Source: Variovorax sp. Root318D1 (GTDB lineage: Bacteria; Pseudomonadota; Gammaproteobacteria; Burkholderiales; Burkholderiaceae_C). Taken from it: a DNA stretch of 64,000 bases. The position numbers and the translations under genes were made by a program. This document shows, in pieces, positions 26,184 through 35,054 of this stretch. Position 1 is the stretch's first letter. Every line of letters starts with the position of its first letter. The stretch covers positions 1 through 64,000 of the forward strand of contig NZ_LMCQ01000007.1 of assembly GCF_001424835.1 (NCBI RefSeq). Reading direction: 5' to 3'. The notes beneath the pieces were generated by a model that searched no databases, was not told where the DNA came from, and saw only the letters and a list, made by a program, of their open reading frames with translations.

Positions 26184-27506
26184 TCAGCGCGCAACGGCCG
26201 TCGCGCGCAGGGGTTCGTCGCCTTCAGTGCCCAGCAGCCGGTCGAGCTCGCCCGCCGCGCGATGTGCATCGGCCAGGGCGAGCAGGTACTGGTTGCGCAC
26301 CTGGAACAGCGTGCGCTGCGCATCGAGCGCTTCGAGAAAGCTGAACTTTCCAAGCTCGAAACCGCGGGCTGCTGCCTTGTAGGCGGCTTCGGCGCCGGGC
26401 AGCGCGTGGCGCTGGAGAGTCTCTGCGGTGGCGCGCGCCGACCGCAGGCGTTCGGTGGCCTGCGCCACGTCGGCACGCAGTTGAAGTTCGGCCGCCAGAA
26501 GGTCGTCGCGCGCCTTCTCTTCACGGCTCAGCGCTTCGGCGACGTTCCCGCGGTTGGTGTCGAAGATCGGCAGCGGCACCGACACGCCTACCACGACCTG
26601 GTTGCGGCCGCTGCCGCTGCCCATGCCTTCATCGGCCGGCACGCGCTTCGCGCCCAGCGACACGGTGATGTCGGGCACGCGCCGGGCCTGCTCCAGTGCC
26701 GAGAGCGCCTGGCGCCGCTCGACCTCGAGCCGCGCCTGGCGCAGCACCGGTGCCTCGGAAAGCCGATGCTGCACGGCGTCCGCAGTCGCTGCGGGCAGCA
26801 AGTCGATCGCGCCGTCCGCGTGCGTGAAGCGAGGATTCGCATTGCCCCAGAGCGATGCGAGTTGCCGGCGCGAAGAGCGCAAGGCGCCCTCGGCCTGCAG
26901 CAGCTCGACGCGAATGCCCGCCTCCGCCACGCGCGCCCGGCTCTCTTCGAGCGGCGCAACCTTGCCCGCCGCCACCCGGTTGGCGGCCGCGCGGGTTGCC
27001 ACCCCTGCAAGTCCGACCGAGTCTTGCGCCAGTCGCAAGCGCTCCTGCGCGGCCAGCACTTCGAAGAACAGCGTGATCGTCGATGCGCGCAGCTCGGAAC
27101 GCCGCGCAAGCAGCGCCGATGCGGCCTGGTCGCGGGCGCGCTCGGCCGCCGTCACGCGGGCCGCGCGCTTGCCGCCCAGCTCGATGGGCTGGCTCAGCTG
27201 CAGCGTGGTGGTGCGGTTGCCGCGCCGCAGGTCTTCCACCTGCGCGCCGAACACCGGGTTGGGCCAGGCACCGGCCTGCACCACGGCAGCATCGGTGGCT
27301 TCCCGCTCGCGCGCGGCGGACGAGAGCCCGGGGTTGAACTGCCGTGCCAGCGCGAGCGCACTGCGCAGGTCCAGCGGGCCTGCGGGCTCTGGCGCTTCCG
27401 GGGCAGCGTGCCCGAGCGACGAAGGATTGGAACCGGCAGTGGATTGTGAAAATGCCGGGGACACCGCCAAGGCCATGACGGCCAGCGGCACGAAGAGCGT
27501 GCGCAT
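26184..27506 (-). CDS. czcC: CzcC-type outer membrane channel
   Basis: The protein is 440 aa with a Sec signal peptide (MRTLFVPLAVMALAVSPAFS). Two TolC-like repeats with long helices follow (LALARQFNPGLSSAAREREA near residue 50; RELAAAEAEL-type helices later; DAQRTLFQVRNQYLLALADA near the end). It provides the outer-membrane exit for the CzcBA pump. It is 20 bases before czcB and probably in the same transcript. Confidence 0.9.
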   Translation of the reverse strand: MRTLFVPLAVMALAVSPAFSQSTAGSNPSSLGHAAPEAPEPAGPLDLRSALALARQFNPGLSSAAREREATDAAVVQAGAWPNPVFGAQVEDLRRGNRTTTLQLSQPIELGGKRAARVTAAERARDQAASALLARRSELRASTITLFFEVLAAQERLRLAQDSVGLAGVATRAAANRVAAGKVAPLEESRARVAEAGIRVELLQAEGALRSSRRQLASLWGNANPRFTHADGAIDLLPAATADAVQHRLSEAPVLRQARLEVERRQALSALEQARRVPDITVSLGAKRVPADEGMGSGSGRNQVVVGVSVPLPIFDTNRGNVAEALSREEKARDDLLAAELQLRADVAQATERLRSARATAETLQRHALPGAEAAYKAAARGFELGKFSFLEALDAQRTLFQVRNQYLLALADAHRAAGELDRLLGTEGDEPLRATAVAR

Positions 27507-27601
27507 CGAATTCTCCTGGGTTGCAAAACAACGGGCGGGGGAATTCGGCGAGAGCTCAGCTGATGATGGGTATCAGGAAAATGGGTTGTTCTCTCGCCGA
27601 A

Positions 27602-27976
27602 TCAAAGGGCGAGAGGCCACGCAGGAGGCACGGGCACTTCGGAGATGTGCGAGATGAAATGATCCGCGCGCGTGGCGCGCAGGGGCTGCGCCATTGGCGG
27701 CGCCTGCACGCGATCGGCCATGGTCGGCAGGTGTTGCGCGTGGCCCAGGTGGCAGACGGCGCAATCGCCCAGCACGGCGTTGGGCTGGGTGCCGGGGCTC
27801 TTCTGCGCGTCATCGGTCATGCGCGAATCGCTGGCACTGCTGCTCGGCTCGTGCTCGTGATGCCCCCAGTGGCCCGGTTGCACATCGCGTTCATGCTGGC
27901 AATAGGCCGCCGACGCCGCCCAGCTGAACTGGAACGGAAGCAAAAGCAGCAAGAAGATCAGAAGCCAGCGGCGCAT
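27602..27976 (-). CDS. czcI: CzcI-like small periplasmic protein
   Basis: The protein is 124 aa. MRRWLLIFLLLLLPFQFSWA is a signal peptide almost like that of known CzcI. AAYCQHE follows, then a His-rich patch (GHWGHHEHEPS) and DCAVCHLGHAQH, all possible metal ligands. czcI opens the czcICBA operon of Cupriavidus; its product is thought to affect czc expression or metal supply. Position and order (czcI, czcC, czcB, czcA) agree. A short gap of 95 bases separates it from czcC. Confidence 0.82.
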   Translation of the reverse strand: MRRWLLIFLLLLLPFQFSWAASAAYCQHERDVQPGHWGHHEHEPSSSASDSRMTDDAQKSPGTQPNAVLGDCAVCHLGHAQHLPTMADRVQAPPMAQPLRATRADHFISHISEVPVPPAWPLAL

Positions 27977-28092
27977 GGTCCAAAAAAGTATATCGGCGAC
28001 ATGGAGCCGCTGGTCTGCAATGCCCTTGCAGTTCGCAGGCGATGCGAATTCTTTTCATCGAACGCGTGCCCGGACCAGGCGACGAACCGGTG

Positions 28093-29373
28093 TCAGGGCT
28101 TGGCCGGCGCCTCCGGCTCTGCCTCAGGCTTGCCCCCAGCGTCGCCGGCATGCAGCGCCTTGCGGCCGATGCACAGCGTCATCAGCGGCCCCGTCATCGC
28201 GGTGGTGGCCAGGGCCATCACCAGCAGCATGGTGAACAGCTCGGGGCCGATCAGTCCCACGTCAAACCCGATCTTGATCACGATCAGCTCCATGAGCCCG
28301 CGCGCGTTCATCAGCGAACCGGTGGCCAGGCTGTCGCGCCAGCTGTAGCCTGCGATGCGCGCTCCGGCCGCGCCGCCGGCAATCTTGCCGACGGTGGCCA
28401 CGCCCACGATCAGCAGCATCGCACCCAGGCTCGCACCGGAGAAGGCATTCGCCGTGGTGCCCAGCCCCGCAAGCGCAAAGAACAGCGGCATCAGCACGAC
28501 GATGGAAATCGGCTCGATGCGTTCGCTCAGCGAGCGCAGCAGACGGTCGTCGCGCGGCAGGCAGGCGCCGAACAGGAAGGCGCCGAACACCGCGTGCAGG
28601 TGCAGCCATTCGGTCAGCAGCGCGGTGAGCAATAGGCCAATCATGAGCGAGGCCATCACCGTGGTCGAAGGCTCGCCGTCGGGCGCCTTCACGCGCAGCA
28701 GCCAGGCAAAGGCGGGCTTAAGGCCGAAGAAAAGGAAGGCGAGCATCACGACCACGCCGACGGTGATCTTGATGAGGCTCTCGTAGCCCTCGCCCGCGCC
28801 AACCAGCGCCACCACGAAGGCCAGCAGGATCCAGGCGAACACGTCGACCACGGCCGCGGCACTGAGCGAGAGCTGGCCGAAAGCCGTGCGCGTCATCCCG
28901 CGGTCCTTGAGGATGCGCGCCATGACGGGAAAAGCCGTGATGGAAAGCGCCGCCGCCATGAAAAGCGCAAAGGGCCAGAAAGCGACACCGGCCGGCGCGA
29001 GCGTGGGGTACAGCGCAGGCGAGATCGCAATGCCCAGCGCCAGGGGCACGATCACGCTGAGCACGCCCACCGCGCCCGCCGCCTTGAGCTGCGCCCGCAT
29101 GTTCCGCGTGGCCCGCAGCTCCAGGCCCACCACGAACATGAACAGCACCAGCCCCACCGTCGACAGCGAAGAAAGGCCCTGCAGCGATTCCTTGGCGAAC
29201 AGCTGCGCGTGCAGCGAGGGAAAGAGCGCGCCCATGACCGCCGGCCCGAGCATGAGGCCCGCCGCCATTTCACCCACCACCCCTGGCTGGCCAAGGTAGC
29301 GAAGCACCCAGCCGCAGAGGCGCGCGGTGGTCAGGATGACGACGAGTTGCAACAGGAGGGAGGTGACGGACAT
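28093..29373 (-). CDS. Kef-type cation/proton antiporter (CPA2)
   Basis: The protein is 426 aa from the ATG at 29373, with about 12 membrane segments. LRYLGQPGVVGEMAAGLMLG is the conserved opening of CPA2 antiporters; LLTEWLHLHAVFGAFLFGAC and GSLMNARGLMELIVIKIG follow later. It lacks a C-terminal TrkA-N domain, so it is not a KefB/C type with nucleotide control. It lies between the czc operon and the P-type ATPase on the same strand, but whether it moves metals, potassium or sodium is unknown. Confidence 0.85.
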   Translation of the reverse strand: MSVTSLLLQLVVILTTARLCGWVLRYLGQPGVVGEMAAGLMLGPAVMGALFPSLHAQLFAKESLQGLSSLSTVGLVLFMFVVGLELRATRNMRAQLKAAGAVGVLSVIVPLALGIAISPALYPTLAPAGVAFWPFALFMAAALSITAFPVMARILKDRGMTRTAFGQLSLSAAAVVDVFAWILLAFVVALVGAGEGYESLIKITVGVVVMLAFLFFGLKPAFAWLLRVKAPDGEPSTTVMASLMIGLLLTALLTEWLHLHAVFGAFLFGACLPRDDRLLRSLSERIEPISIVVLMPLFFALAGLGTTANAFSGASLGAMLLIVGVATVGKIAGGAAGARIAGYSWRDSLATGSLMNARGLMELIVIKIGFDVGLIGPELFTMLLVMALATTAMTGPLMTLCIGRKALHAGDAGGKPEAEPEAPAKP

Positions 29374-29481
29374 CGGGGGGCTGGAGTCGGAAGGCGAGGC
29401 AGCCGATGTTAGTTCGAAGCCGTGTCGCCGAGCCAACGGTTGGCCCACTGGTTCAGCGCGAGGCGCTTGCCCCCCGGCAAC

Positions 29482-31752
29482 TCACCTGGACGCGCGCATC
29501 AGCCGCAGCCCGTTTGCCACCACCAGCAGGCTCGCCCCCATGTCCGCAAACACCGCCATCCACATCGTTGCGCCGCCAAACACCGCGAGCACGAAGAACA
29601 CGGCCTTGATGCCGAGCGCCAGCGTGATGTTCTGCCACAGCACCGAATGTGCGCGGCGCGAGAGGCGGATTGTTTCGGGAATGCGCCGCAGGTCGTCGTT
29701 CATGATGATCACGTCGGCCGCTTCCATGGCCGTGTCGGTACCCGCGCCGCCCATCGCAAAGCCGATGTCGGCCTGCGCGATCGCCGGCGCGTCGTTGATG
29801 CCGTCGCCCGCCATGCCGGCCATGCCGTAGCGCTGCTGCAGCGCCTTGATGGCATCGAGCTTCTCCTCGGGCATCAGGTTGCCGCGCACGTCGTCGATGC
29901 CCGCATGAACGCCGATGGCCCTGGCCGTGGCGGCGTTGTCGCCGGTGAGCATCACGGGCGTGACGCCCAGCGCGCGCAGTTCGGCCATGGCCGCCTGCGA
30001 AGACGGCTTGATGGTGTCGGCCACCGCGAACAGCGCCAGCACCGCATGGCCGGAGGCCAGCAAGGTGACGGTGCGCCCAGCCTCCTCATGCCGCTTCAGC
30101 TCGGCTTCGAGCGCGGGGCTGCACAGCTTTTGTTCCTCGACGAGGCGATGGTTGCCCAGCACATAGCTGCGGCCTCCATACGTGGCCTGCACGCCGCGTC
30201 CCGGCAAGGCCGTGAAGTCGACGATCGGCCGGGGCTCGTGCTTTACCAACCCCGCGGCAATGGCCTTGGACACCGGGTGGTCGGAGCGACCAGCGATGCT
30301 CGCGGCAATGGCGAAGATCTCGCCCTCGTCCGCCGCCCTGTCGAGCAGGCTCGCTTCGACCAGCTTCGGCTTGCCTTCGGTGATGGTGCCCGTCTTGTCG
30401 AGCGCCAGCGCCTTGAGCTTGCGCGCCTCTTCGAGGTAGGTGCCGCCCTTGATCAGGATGCCGCGCCGCGCGGCCGAGGCCAGCGCACTCACCACCGTGA
30501 CGGGTGTCGAGATCACCAGCGCGCAGGGGCAAGCGATGACCAGCAGCACCAGCGCCTTGTAGACGGCCTCCATCCAGGTCCAGCCCATGAGCCAGGGCGT
30601 GAGCACCGCCACTGCGATTGCCAGCACGAAGACCGCGGGCGTATAGACAGCCGCGAACCGGTCGACGAAGCGCTGCGTGGGGGCGCGCGTGCCTTGCGCT
30701 TCTTCGACCGCATGGATGATGCGAGCCAACGTGGTGTTTGCAGCCACGGCCGTGACGCGGAATTCCAGCGCACCCGTCTGGTTGATGGTGCCTGCAAACA
30801 CCGCATCGCCCACCGACTTGTCGACCGGAATGCTCTCGCCCGTGACCGGCGCCTGGTCGATGGCGCTCATGCCCTCCGTCACCACGCCGTCCATCGACAC
30901 GCGCTCGCCGGGGCGAATGCGCACGAGGGCGCCGAGCGCCACAGCGTCTGCCTTTGCCGTCTTCCAGCTTCCGTCGGGCTGCCTGACCTCGGCCAGTTCA
31001 GGCGCCAGCGCCAAAAGGCCCTGGATGGCATTGCGGGCGCGGTCGACGGCACGCGCCTCGATCATTTCCGCAATGGCATAGAGCGCCATCACCATCGCGG
31101 CCTCGGGCCATTGGCCGATGACGAAGGCGCCCGTGACCGCCACCGCCATCAGGGCGTTGATGTTGAGGCGCCAGCGCACCAATGCGGCAAAGCCCTTCTT
31201 GTAGGTGTCGAGCCCGGCCAGCGCGATGGCTGCGAGCGCCACCCCCATCTCCACCGCCGTGAACGCGATGCCCTCCGGGGCGAGAAATGAAATCGTCTCG
31301 GCCGCGATCGCCAGCACCAGCGCGGCCACCAACCGCAAGAGCTCCGGCGTCATGAGGCCGGTGGTGCGCGCCGTGCCGGGAACGGGCGGCGCACCGGCCA
31401 CGTCGTTCAGCGCCTCAGGCTTGAACCCCGCCTTGCGGATGGCCTCGAGCGCGTCGGGCAAGGCTGCGTCATCGGCAGTGATCGCCATCGTCCGTTCGCC
31501 GAGCCGAAAGCGCAGCCCGCTGATGCCGCCGACAGGCTCCAGCGCGCGGCGGATCTCGGACTCTTCGACGGCGCAATCCATGGTGGGAATACGGAAGAGC
31601 AAGGCGCCCTTCGGGATGTCTGCGGTATCGACGGCGGCAACCACTGCCGCCGATCCACATGCGGAGCTGCCGCAGCAGGCCGTTTCGGCCGGTGCATGCG
31701 AATGAGCATGCGCATGCGGCGCCACCGATTTCAGAGCGTTCTGGTTCGTCAT
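29482..31752 (-). CDS. cadA: Cd/Pb/Zn-translocating P-type ATPase
   Basis: The protein is 756 aa from the ATG at 31752. The N-terminus has a His- and Cys-rich stretch (HAHAHSHAPAETACCGSSAC) and one metal-binding domain (IPTMDCAVEESEIRRAL). The membrane motif is C408-P409-C410, the phosphorylated aspartate is D452 in DKTGT, and GDGINDAP closes the ATP domain. The CPC motif with this N-domain places it in the PIB-2 group (CadA, ZntA, PbrA), which exports Cd, Zn or Pb from the cytoplasm. The divergent CadR-type regulator supports the call. Confidence 0.9.
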   Translation of the reverse strand: MTNQNALKSVAPHAHAHSHAPAETACCGSSACGSAAVVAAVDTADIPKGALLFRIPTMDCAVEESEIRRALEPVGGISGLRFRLGERTMAITADDAALPDALEAIRKAGFKPEALNDVAGAPPVPGTARTTGLMTPELLRLVAALVLAIAAETISFLAPEGIAFTAVEMGVALAAIALAGLDTYKKGFAALVRWRLNINALMAVAVTGAFVIGQWPEAAMVMALYAIAEMIEARAVDRARNAIQGLLALAPELAEVRQPDGSWKTAKADAVALGALVRIRPGERVSMDGVVTEGMSAIDQAPVTGESIPVDKSVGDAVFAGTINQTGALEFRVTAVAANTTLARIIHAVEEAQGTRAPTQRFVDRFAAVYTPAVFVLAIAVAVLTPWLMGWTWMEAVYKALVLLVIACPCALVISTPVTVVSALASAARRGILIKGGTYLEEARKLKALALDKTGTITEGKPKLVEASLLDRAADEGEIFAIAASIAGRSDHPVSKAIAAGLVKHEPRPIVDFTALPGRGVQATYGGRSYVLGNHRLVEEQKLCSPALEAELKRHEEAGRTVTLLASGHAVLALFAVADTIKPSSQAAMAELRALGVTPVMLTGDNAATARAIGVHAGIDDVRGNLMPEEKLDAIKALQQRYGMAGMAGDGINDAPAIAQADIGFAMGGAGTDTAMEAADVIIMNDDLRRIPETIRLSRRAHSVLWQNITLALGIKAVFFVLAVFGGATMWMAVFADMGASLLVVANGLRLMRASR

Positions 31753-31759
31753 GAAGCCG

Positions 31760-31790
31760 ATTGGAAACCCTGAAGCAGGTGTAGAGTCAA
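31760..31790 (-). promoter_or_regulatory. MerR-type promoter/operator of cadA
   Basis: On the minus strand a -35 box TTGACT (31785-31790) and a weak -10 box TCCAAT (31760-31765) are 19 bases apart, the long spacer MerR-family activators need. The imperfect dyad at 31767-31787 begins ACCCT and ends AGAGT, as in CadR/PbrR operators. It lies between the divergent cadA and cadR starts. Confidence 0.65.
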
Positions 31791-31825
31791 ACGATAGATT
31801 CCTCCACTCCCCTTCTTGCCGCATC

Positions 31826-32296
31826 ATGAAAATCGGAGAACTGGCCAAGGTCGCGAACACGCCGGTCGAAACCATCCGGTACTACGAGCGCGAGCAGCTG
31901 CTGCCCGAGCCGGCGCGCACCGAAGGCAACTACCGCATCTATGACGACGAGCATGCGCAGCGGCTGGGCTTTATCCGCCGCTGCCGTTCGCTGGACATGA
32001 CGCTCGATGAAATCCGCAGCCTGCTGCGCTTTCGCGATGCGCCCGGCGAAGACTGCGGCGAGGTCAACCAGCTGCTGGACGACCACATCGGCCACGTGGC
32101 TGCGCGCATTTCCGAGCTCAAAACTCTGGAGAAGCAGCTGAAGGCCCTGCGCCAGCAATGCGGCGCCCCTCAATCGGCGCAGAACTGCGGCATCCTGCAA
32201 GAGCTCGACACTGCCGCGCCGGCGACCGAACCCTTCGGACAGCACGCAGGCCATGTGCATGGCTCGCTGCATGCGGCCACCAAACGATCGCCCTGA
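31826..32296 (+). CDS. cadR: CadR/PbrR-type MerR-family metal-responsive regulator
   Basis: The protein is 156 aa. MKIGELAKVANTPVETIRYY is the MerR DNA-binding domain. The metal cysteines are at C77, C112 and C121, the pattern of CadR and PbrR. A C-terminal His-rich end (H140, H143, H145, H149) resembles the second metal site of CadR. It would bend the 19-base-spaced cadA promoter when Cd(II), Pb(II) or Zn(II) binds. It is divergent from cadA and ends nine bases from the convergent cysE. Confidence 0.9.
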   Translation: MKIGELAKVANTPVETIRYYEREQLLPEPARTEGNYRIYDDEHAQRLGFIRRCRSLDMTLDEIRSLLRFRDAPGEDCGEVNQLLDDHIGHVAARISELKTLEKQLKALRQQCGAPQSAQNCGILQELDTAAPATEPFGQHAGHVHGSLHAATKRSP

Positions 32297-32305
32297 AAGG
32301 CCCCG

Positions 32306-33076
32306 CTACTTGCCGATGAGCTGCGTGAGCTTCTCCGCCTCGAAGCTCTCGTCAAGCGCCGCATCGCAGGGCACGCAGTCCTTGGTACCGGGATGCGCAG
32401 ACAGCTTCTCGATGGCCTGCCACAGCAGGGCGATCTGGTGCTCCTGGCTCGCGGCACTGTCGACGAGGCCGCGCATGGCCTGGCTCAGCGGGTCGTCGTC
32501 CTGCGTGATGCCGTAGGCGGAGAACTTCTGCGGAGCGGCCACATCGGCGCTCTCGCCGGCCTTCGACGGGATGATGCGCGCGGGAATGCCCACCGCGGTC
32601 GCCCCTGCCGGCACCGGCTTGATGACCACCGCGTTGCTGCCGATCTTGGCGCCATCGCCAACGACGAACCCGCCCAGCACCTTGGCCCCCGCGCTCACCA
32701 CCACGTTGCGCCCCAGCGTCGGATGGCGCTTGGTGCCCTTGTAGAGCGAGGTGCCGCCGAGCGTCACGCCCTGGTAGATGGTGCAGCCGTCGCCGATCTC
32801 GGCGGTTTCGCCGACCACCACGCCCATGGCATGGTCGAAGAACACCCGCTCACCGAGCTTGGCCGCGGGATGAATCTCGATGCCGGTGAGCCAGCGGGCC
32901 CAGTGCGCGATGGCGCGTGCCGGCCACTTGAAGCCGTGCGTCCAACATGCGTGCGCCCAGCGGTGCAGCACCACGGCATGGAAGCCGGGATAGACCGTGA
33001 TCACTTCCCAGGCGCTGCGGGCGGCCGGGTCGCGTTCGAGGATGCACCGGATGTCGGCGCGCATTCGAGAAAACAT
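32306..33076 (-). CDS. cysE: Serine O-acetyltransferase
   Basis: The protein is 256 aa. It makes O-acetylserine from serine and acetyl-CoA, the first step to cysteine. The helical N-domain starts MFSRMRADIRCILERDPAAR. The left-handed beta-helix carries IHPAAKLGERVFFDHAMGVV, VVGETAEIGDGCTIYQGVTL and VVSAGAKVLGGFVVGDGAKI, with the catalytic histidine in FFDHA. The C-terminus is longer than in E. coli CysE and ends with a charged helix. It is followed on the same strand by trmJ as neighbour upstream. Confidence 0.94.
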   Translation of the reverse strand: MFSRMRADIRCILERDPAARSAWEVITVYPGFHAVVLHRWAHACWTHGFKWPARAIAHWARWLTGIEIHPAAKLGERVFFDHAMGVVVGETAEIGDGCTIYQGVTLGGTSLYKGTKRHPTLGRNVVVSAGAKVLGGFVVGDGAKIGSNAVVIKPVPAGATAVGIPARIIPSKAGESADVAAPQKFSAYGITQDDDPLSQAMRGLVDSAASQEHQIALLWQAIEKLSAHPGTKDCVPCDAALDESFEAEKLTQLIGK

Positions 33077-33117
33077 CGCTGCCTTTGTTGTCGTTATATC
33101 GATAGGGGCCGGGCAGT

Positions 33118-33876
33118 CTAAAGCGCAGGGTCTTCGCGTACGGGCGATGGGGTTTTAGGCTCGCGGGCGGCGTCGGCCATGGCCTTGGCGATGCCGCGGA
33201 GGATGTGAATTTCCTCCGGCGTCGGCTGGGCGCGGTTGAAAAGCTGCTGCAGCCGGGGCATCAGCTTCTTGGGCGCCTGCGGGTCGAGAAAACCGATGTC
33301 CACCAGCGACCGTTCCCAGTGGTCGAGCATGCCGGCCACCGCCTTCGCATCGGCCGCCTGCACGGGCGCGGTGGCGTCGCGCACCTCGTAGCCACCCAGG
33401 GCCAGCCGCCATTCGTAGGCAACCACCTGGATGGCGGCGCCGAGGTTCAGGGAGCCGAACTTCGGATCCGTGGGAATGCTCAGGGCCACGTTGCAGCGGT
33501 AGACGTCTTCGTTGCGCATGCCGAAACGCTCCGAGCCGAACAGAAAGGCCACATGCTGGTCGCCCTGCTTCACGAGCGGCTCCAGGTGCTCGCGCGGGGT
33601 GCGCGTGGGCGGGCCGAAGTCGCGCGGGATCATGGCGGTGGCGCACAGGTGGGTCACGCCGTCGAGCGCCTCGTCCAGCGTTTCAACGATGCGGGCGTTG
33701 TTCAGAACGTCCAGCGCACCGCTCGCGCGCTGGATGGTTTCTTCCCGCCGCAGCACGTTGGCCCACCGTGGCGCCACCAGCACCAGGTCGTCGAAACCCA
33801 TGGTCTTCATGGCGCGGGCGGCGGCGCCCACATTGCCGGCATGGCTGGTCTGGATCAGGATAAATCGGGTGCGCAT
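33118..33876 (-). CDS. trmJ: tRNA/rRNA (Xm32-type) 2'-O-methyltransferase TrmJ
   Basis: The protein is 252 aa from the ATG at 33876. It belongs to the SPOUT family; [20 protein letters not shown] is the opening motif, [11 protein letters not shown] and [13 protein letters not shown] are the SAM-binding trefoil knot motifs. TrmJ methylates position 32 of tRNA. It is divergent from suhB and upstream of cysE, a common betaproteobacterial order. Confidence 0.9.
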   Translation of the reverse strand: MRTRFILIQTSHAGNVGAAARAMKTMGFDDLVLVAPRWANVLRREETIQRASGALDVLNNARIVETLDEALDGVTHLCATAMIPRDFGPPTRTPREHLEPLVKQGDQHVAFLFGSERFGMRNEDVYRCNVALSIPTDPKFGSLNLGAAIQVVAYEWRLALGGYEVRDATAPVQAADAKAVAGMLDHWERSLVDIGFLDPQAPKKLMPRLQQLFNRAQPTPEEIHILRGIAKAMADAAREPKTPSPVREDPAL

Positions 33877-33995
33877 GGAGGGTTTGGAGACACAAAACGG
33901 GCGGAGCCGGTAAAATGTCCGATTCTCGCCGCCCGCATCGCCGGGCCGCTCATCGGGGCGCCAGCCGCTCCTTCCGCCGTTCTTCTCACAATCCA

Positions 33996-35054
33996 ATGTC
34001 GTCCCCCAACCTGCATCCCATGCTCAATGTGGCCGTCAAGGCCGCACGCGCCGCCGGCGCGATCATCAACCGCGCCGCCCTCGACGTCGAGGCCGTGCGC
34101 ATCTCGCAAAAGCAGGTCAACGACTTCGTCACCGAAGTCGATCACGCCAGCGAGCAGGTCATCATCGAAACGCTGCTTGGCGCGTATCCGGGGCACGGCA
34201 TCCTGGCCGAAGAATCGGGCGCCCAGCATGGCGCCAAGGATTCGGACTACGTCTGGATCATCGATCCGCTCGACGGCACCACCAATTTCATCCACGGCTT
34301 TCCGGTCTACTGCGTGTCCATCGCTCTGTCGGTGCGCGGCAAGATCGAGCAAGCGGTCATCTACGACCCGAGCCGCAACGACCTCTTCACAGCCACCAAG
34401 GGCCGCGGCGCCTTCATGAACGAGCGCCGAATCCGCGTTTCCAAACGCACCCGGCTCAGCGAATGCCTGGTATCCACCGGCTTTCCGTTCCGCAGTGGCG
34501 ACAACTTCAAGCAGTACCTGGCCATCATGGCCGACATGATGCCCCGCATGGCCGGCCTGCGCCGCCCCGGCGCGGCAGCGCTCGACCTGGCCTACGTGGC
34601 CGCCGGCTTTACCGACGCCTTCTTCGAAACCGGCCTCAACCCCTGGGACGTGGCCGCGGGTTCGCTGCTGGTGACCGAGGCCGGCGGCCTGATCGGCAAC
34701 TTCACGGGCGAGCCCGACTTTCTTGAACAGCGCGAATGCCTGGCCGGCGCGCCGCGCATTTACGGCCAGATGGTGCCGCTGCTCGCCAAGTACTCCAAGT
34801 TTGCCGGCATCGACGACAAGATGCGCGCCAGCGACCGCGTGCGCGCCGTATCGGCCGCCGCGCGGCCTGGTGCCGACGAATCGGTCGACCTGTACGCCCG
34901 CAGCACCGTCACCGAGCTGACCGCCGCGCCGCTCGACGGCGAGGCGCCCGCGCCGGCTGCCGCAGCGGCACCGGTGTCGCGCAAGCTCACGCGCATTCGC
35001 CGCGACGCGCCTGCCGACGGCAGCCCCTCCGAAGGCGACGCTTCCGCCAAGTGA
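33996..35054 (+). CDS. suhB: Inositol-1-monophosphatase family protein SuhB
   Basis: The protein is 352 aa. Metal-binding motifs are present: the EES of ILAEESG near residue 71 and [20 protein letters not shown] near residue 90, then [17 protein letters not shown] near residue 212. SuhB dephosphorylates inositol-1-phosphate and also acts in rRNA transcription antitermination in E. coli. It is longer than the usual 265-270 aa because of an Ala/Pro/Asp-rich tail from about residue 275 on. The start could be the later ATG at 34020 ([13 protein letters not shown]). The stop overlaps the next ATG. Confidence 0.93.
   Translation: MSSPNLHPMLNVAVKAARAAGAIINRAALDVEAVRISQKQVNDFVTEVDHASEQVIIETLLGAYPGHGILAEESGAQHGAKDSDYVWIIDPLDGTTNFIHGFPVYCVSIALSVRGKIEQAVIYDPSRNDLFTATKGRGAFMNERRIRVSKRTRLSECLVSTGFPFRSGDNFKQYLAIMADMMPRMAGLRRPGAAALDLAYVAAGFTDAFFETGLNPWDVAAGSLLVTEAGGLIGNFTGEPDFLEQRECLAGAPRIYGQMVPLLAKYSKFAGIDDKMRASDRVRAVSAAARPGADESVDLYARSTVTELTAAPLDGEAPAPAAAAAPVSRKLTRIRRDAPADGSPSEGDASAK

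Noticed and set aside
29422-31290. 622-codon open frame antisense to the P-type ATPase
   Set aside because: Same reason: composition of a shadow frame and complete overlap with cadA.
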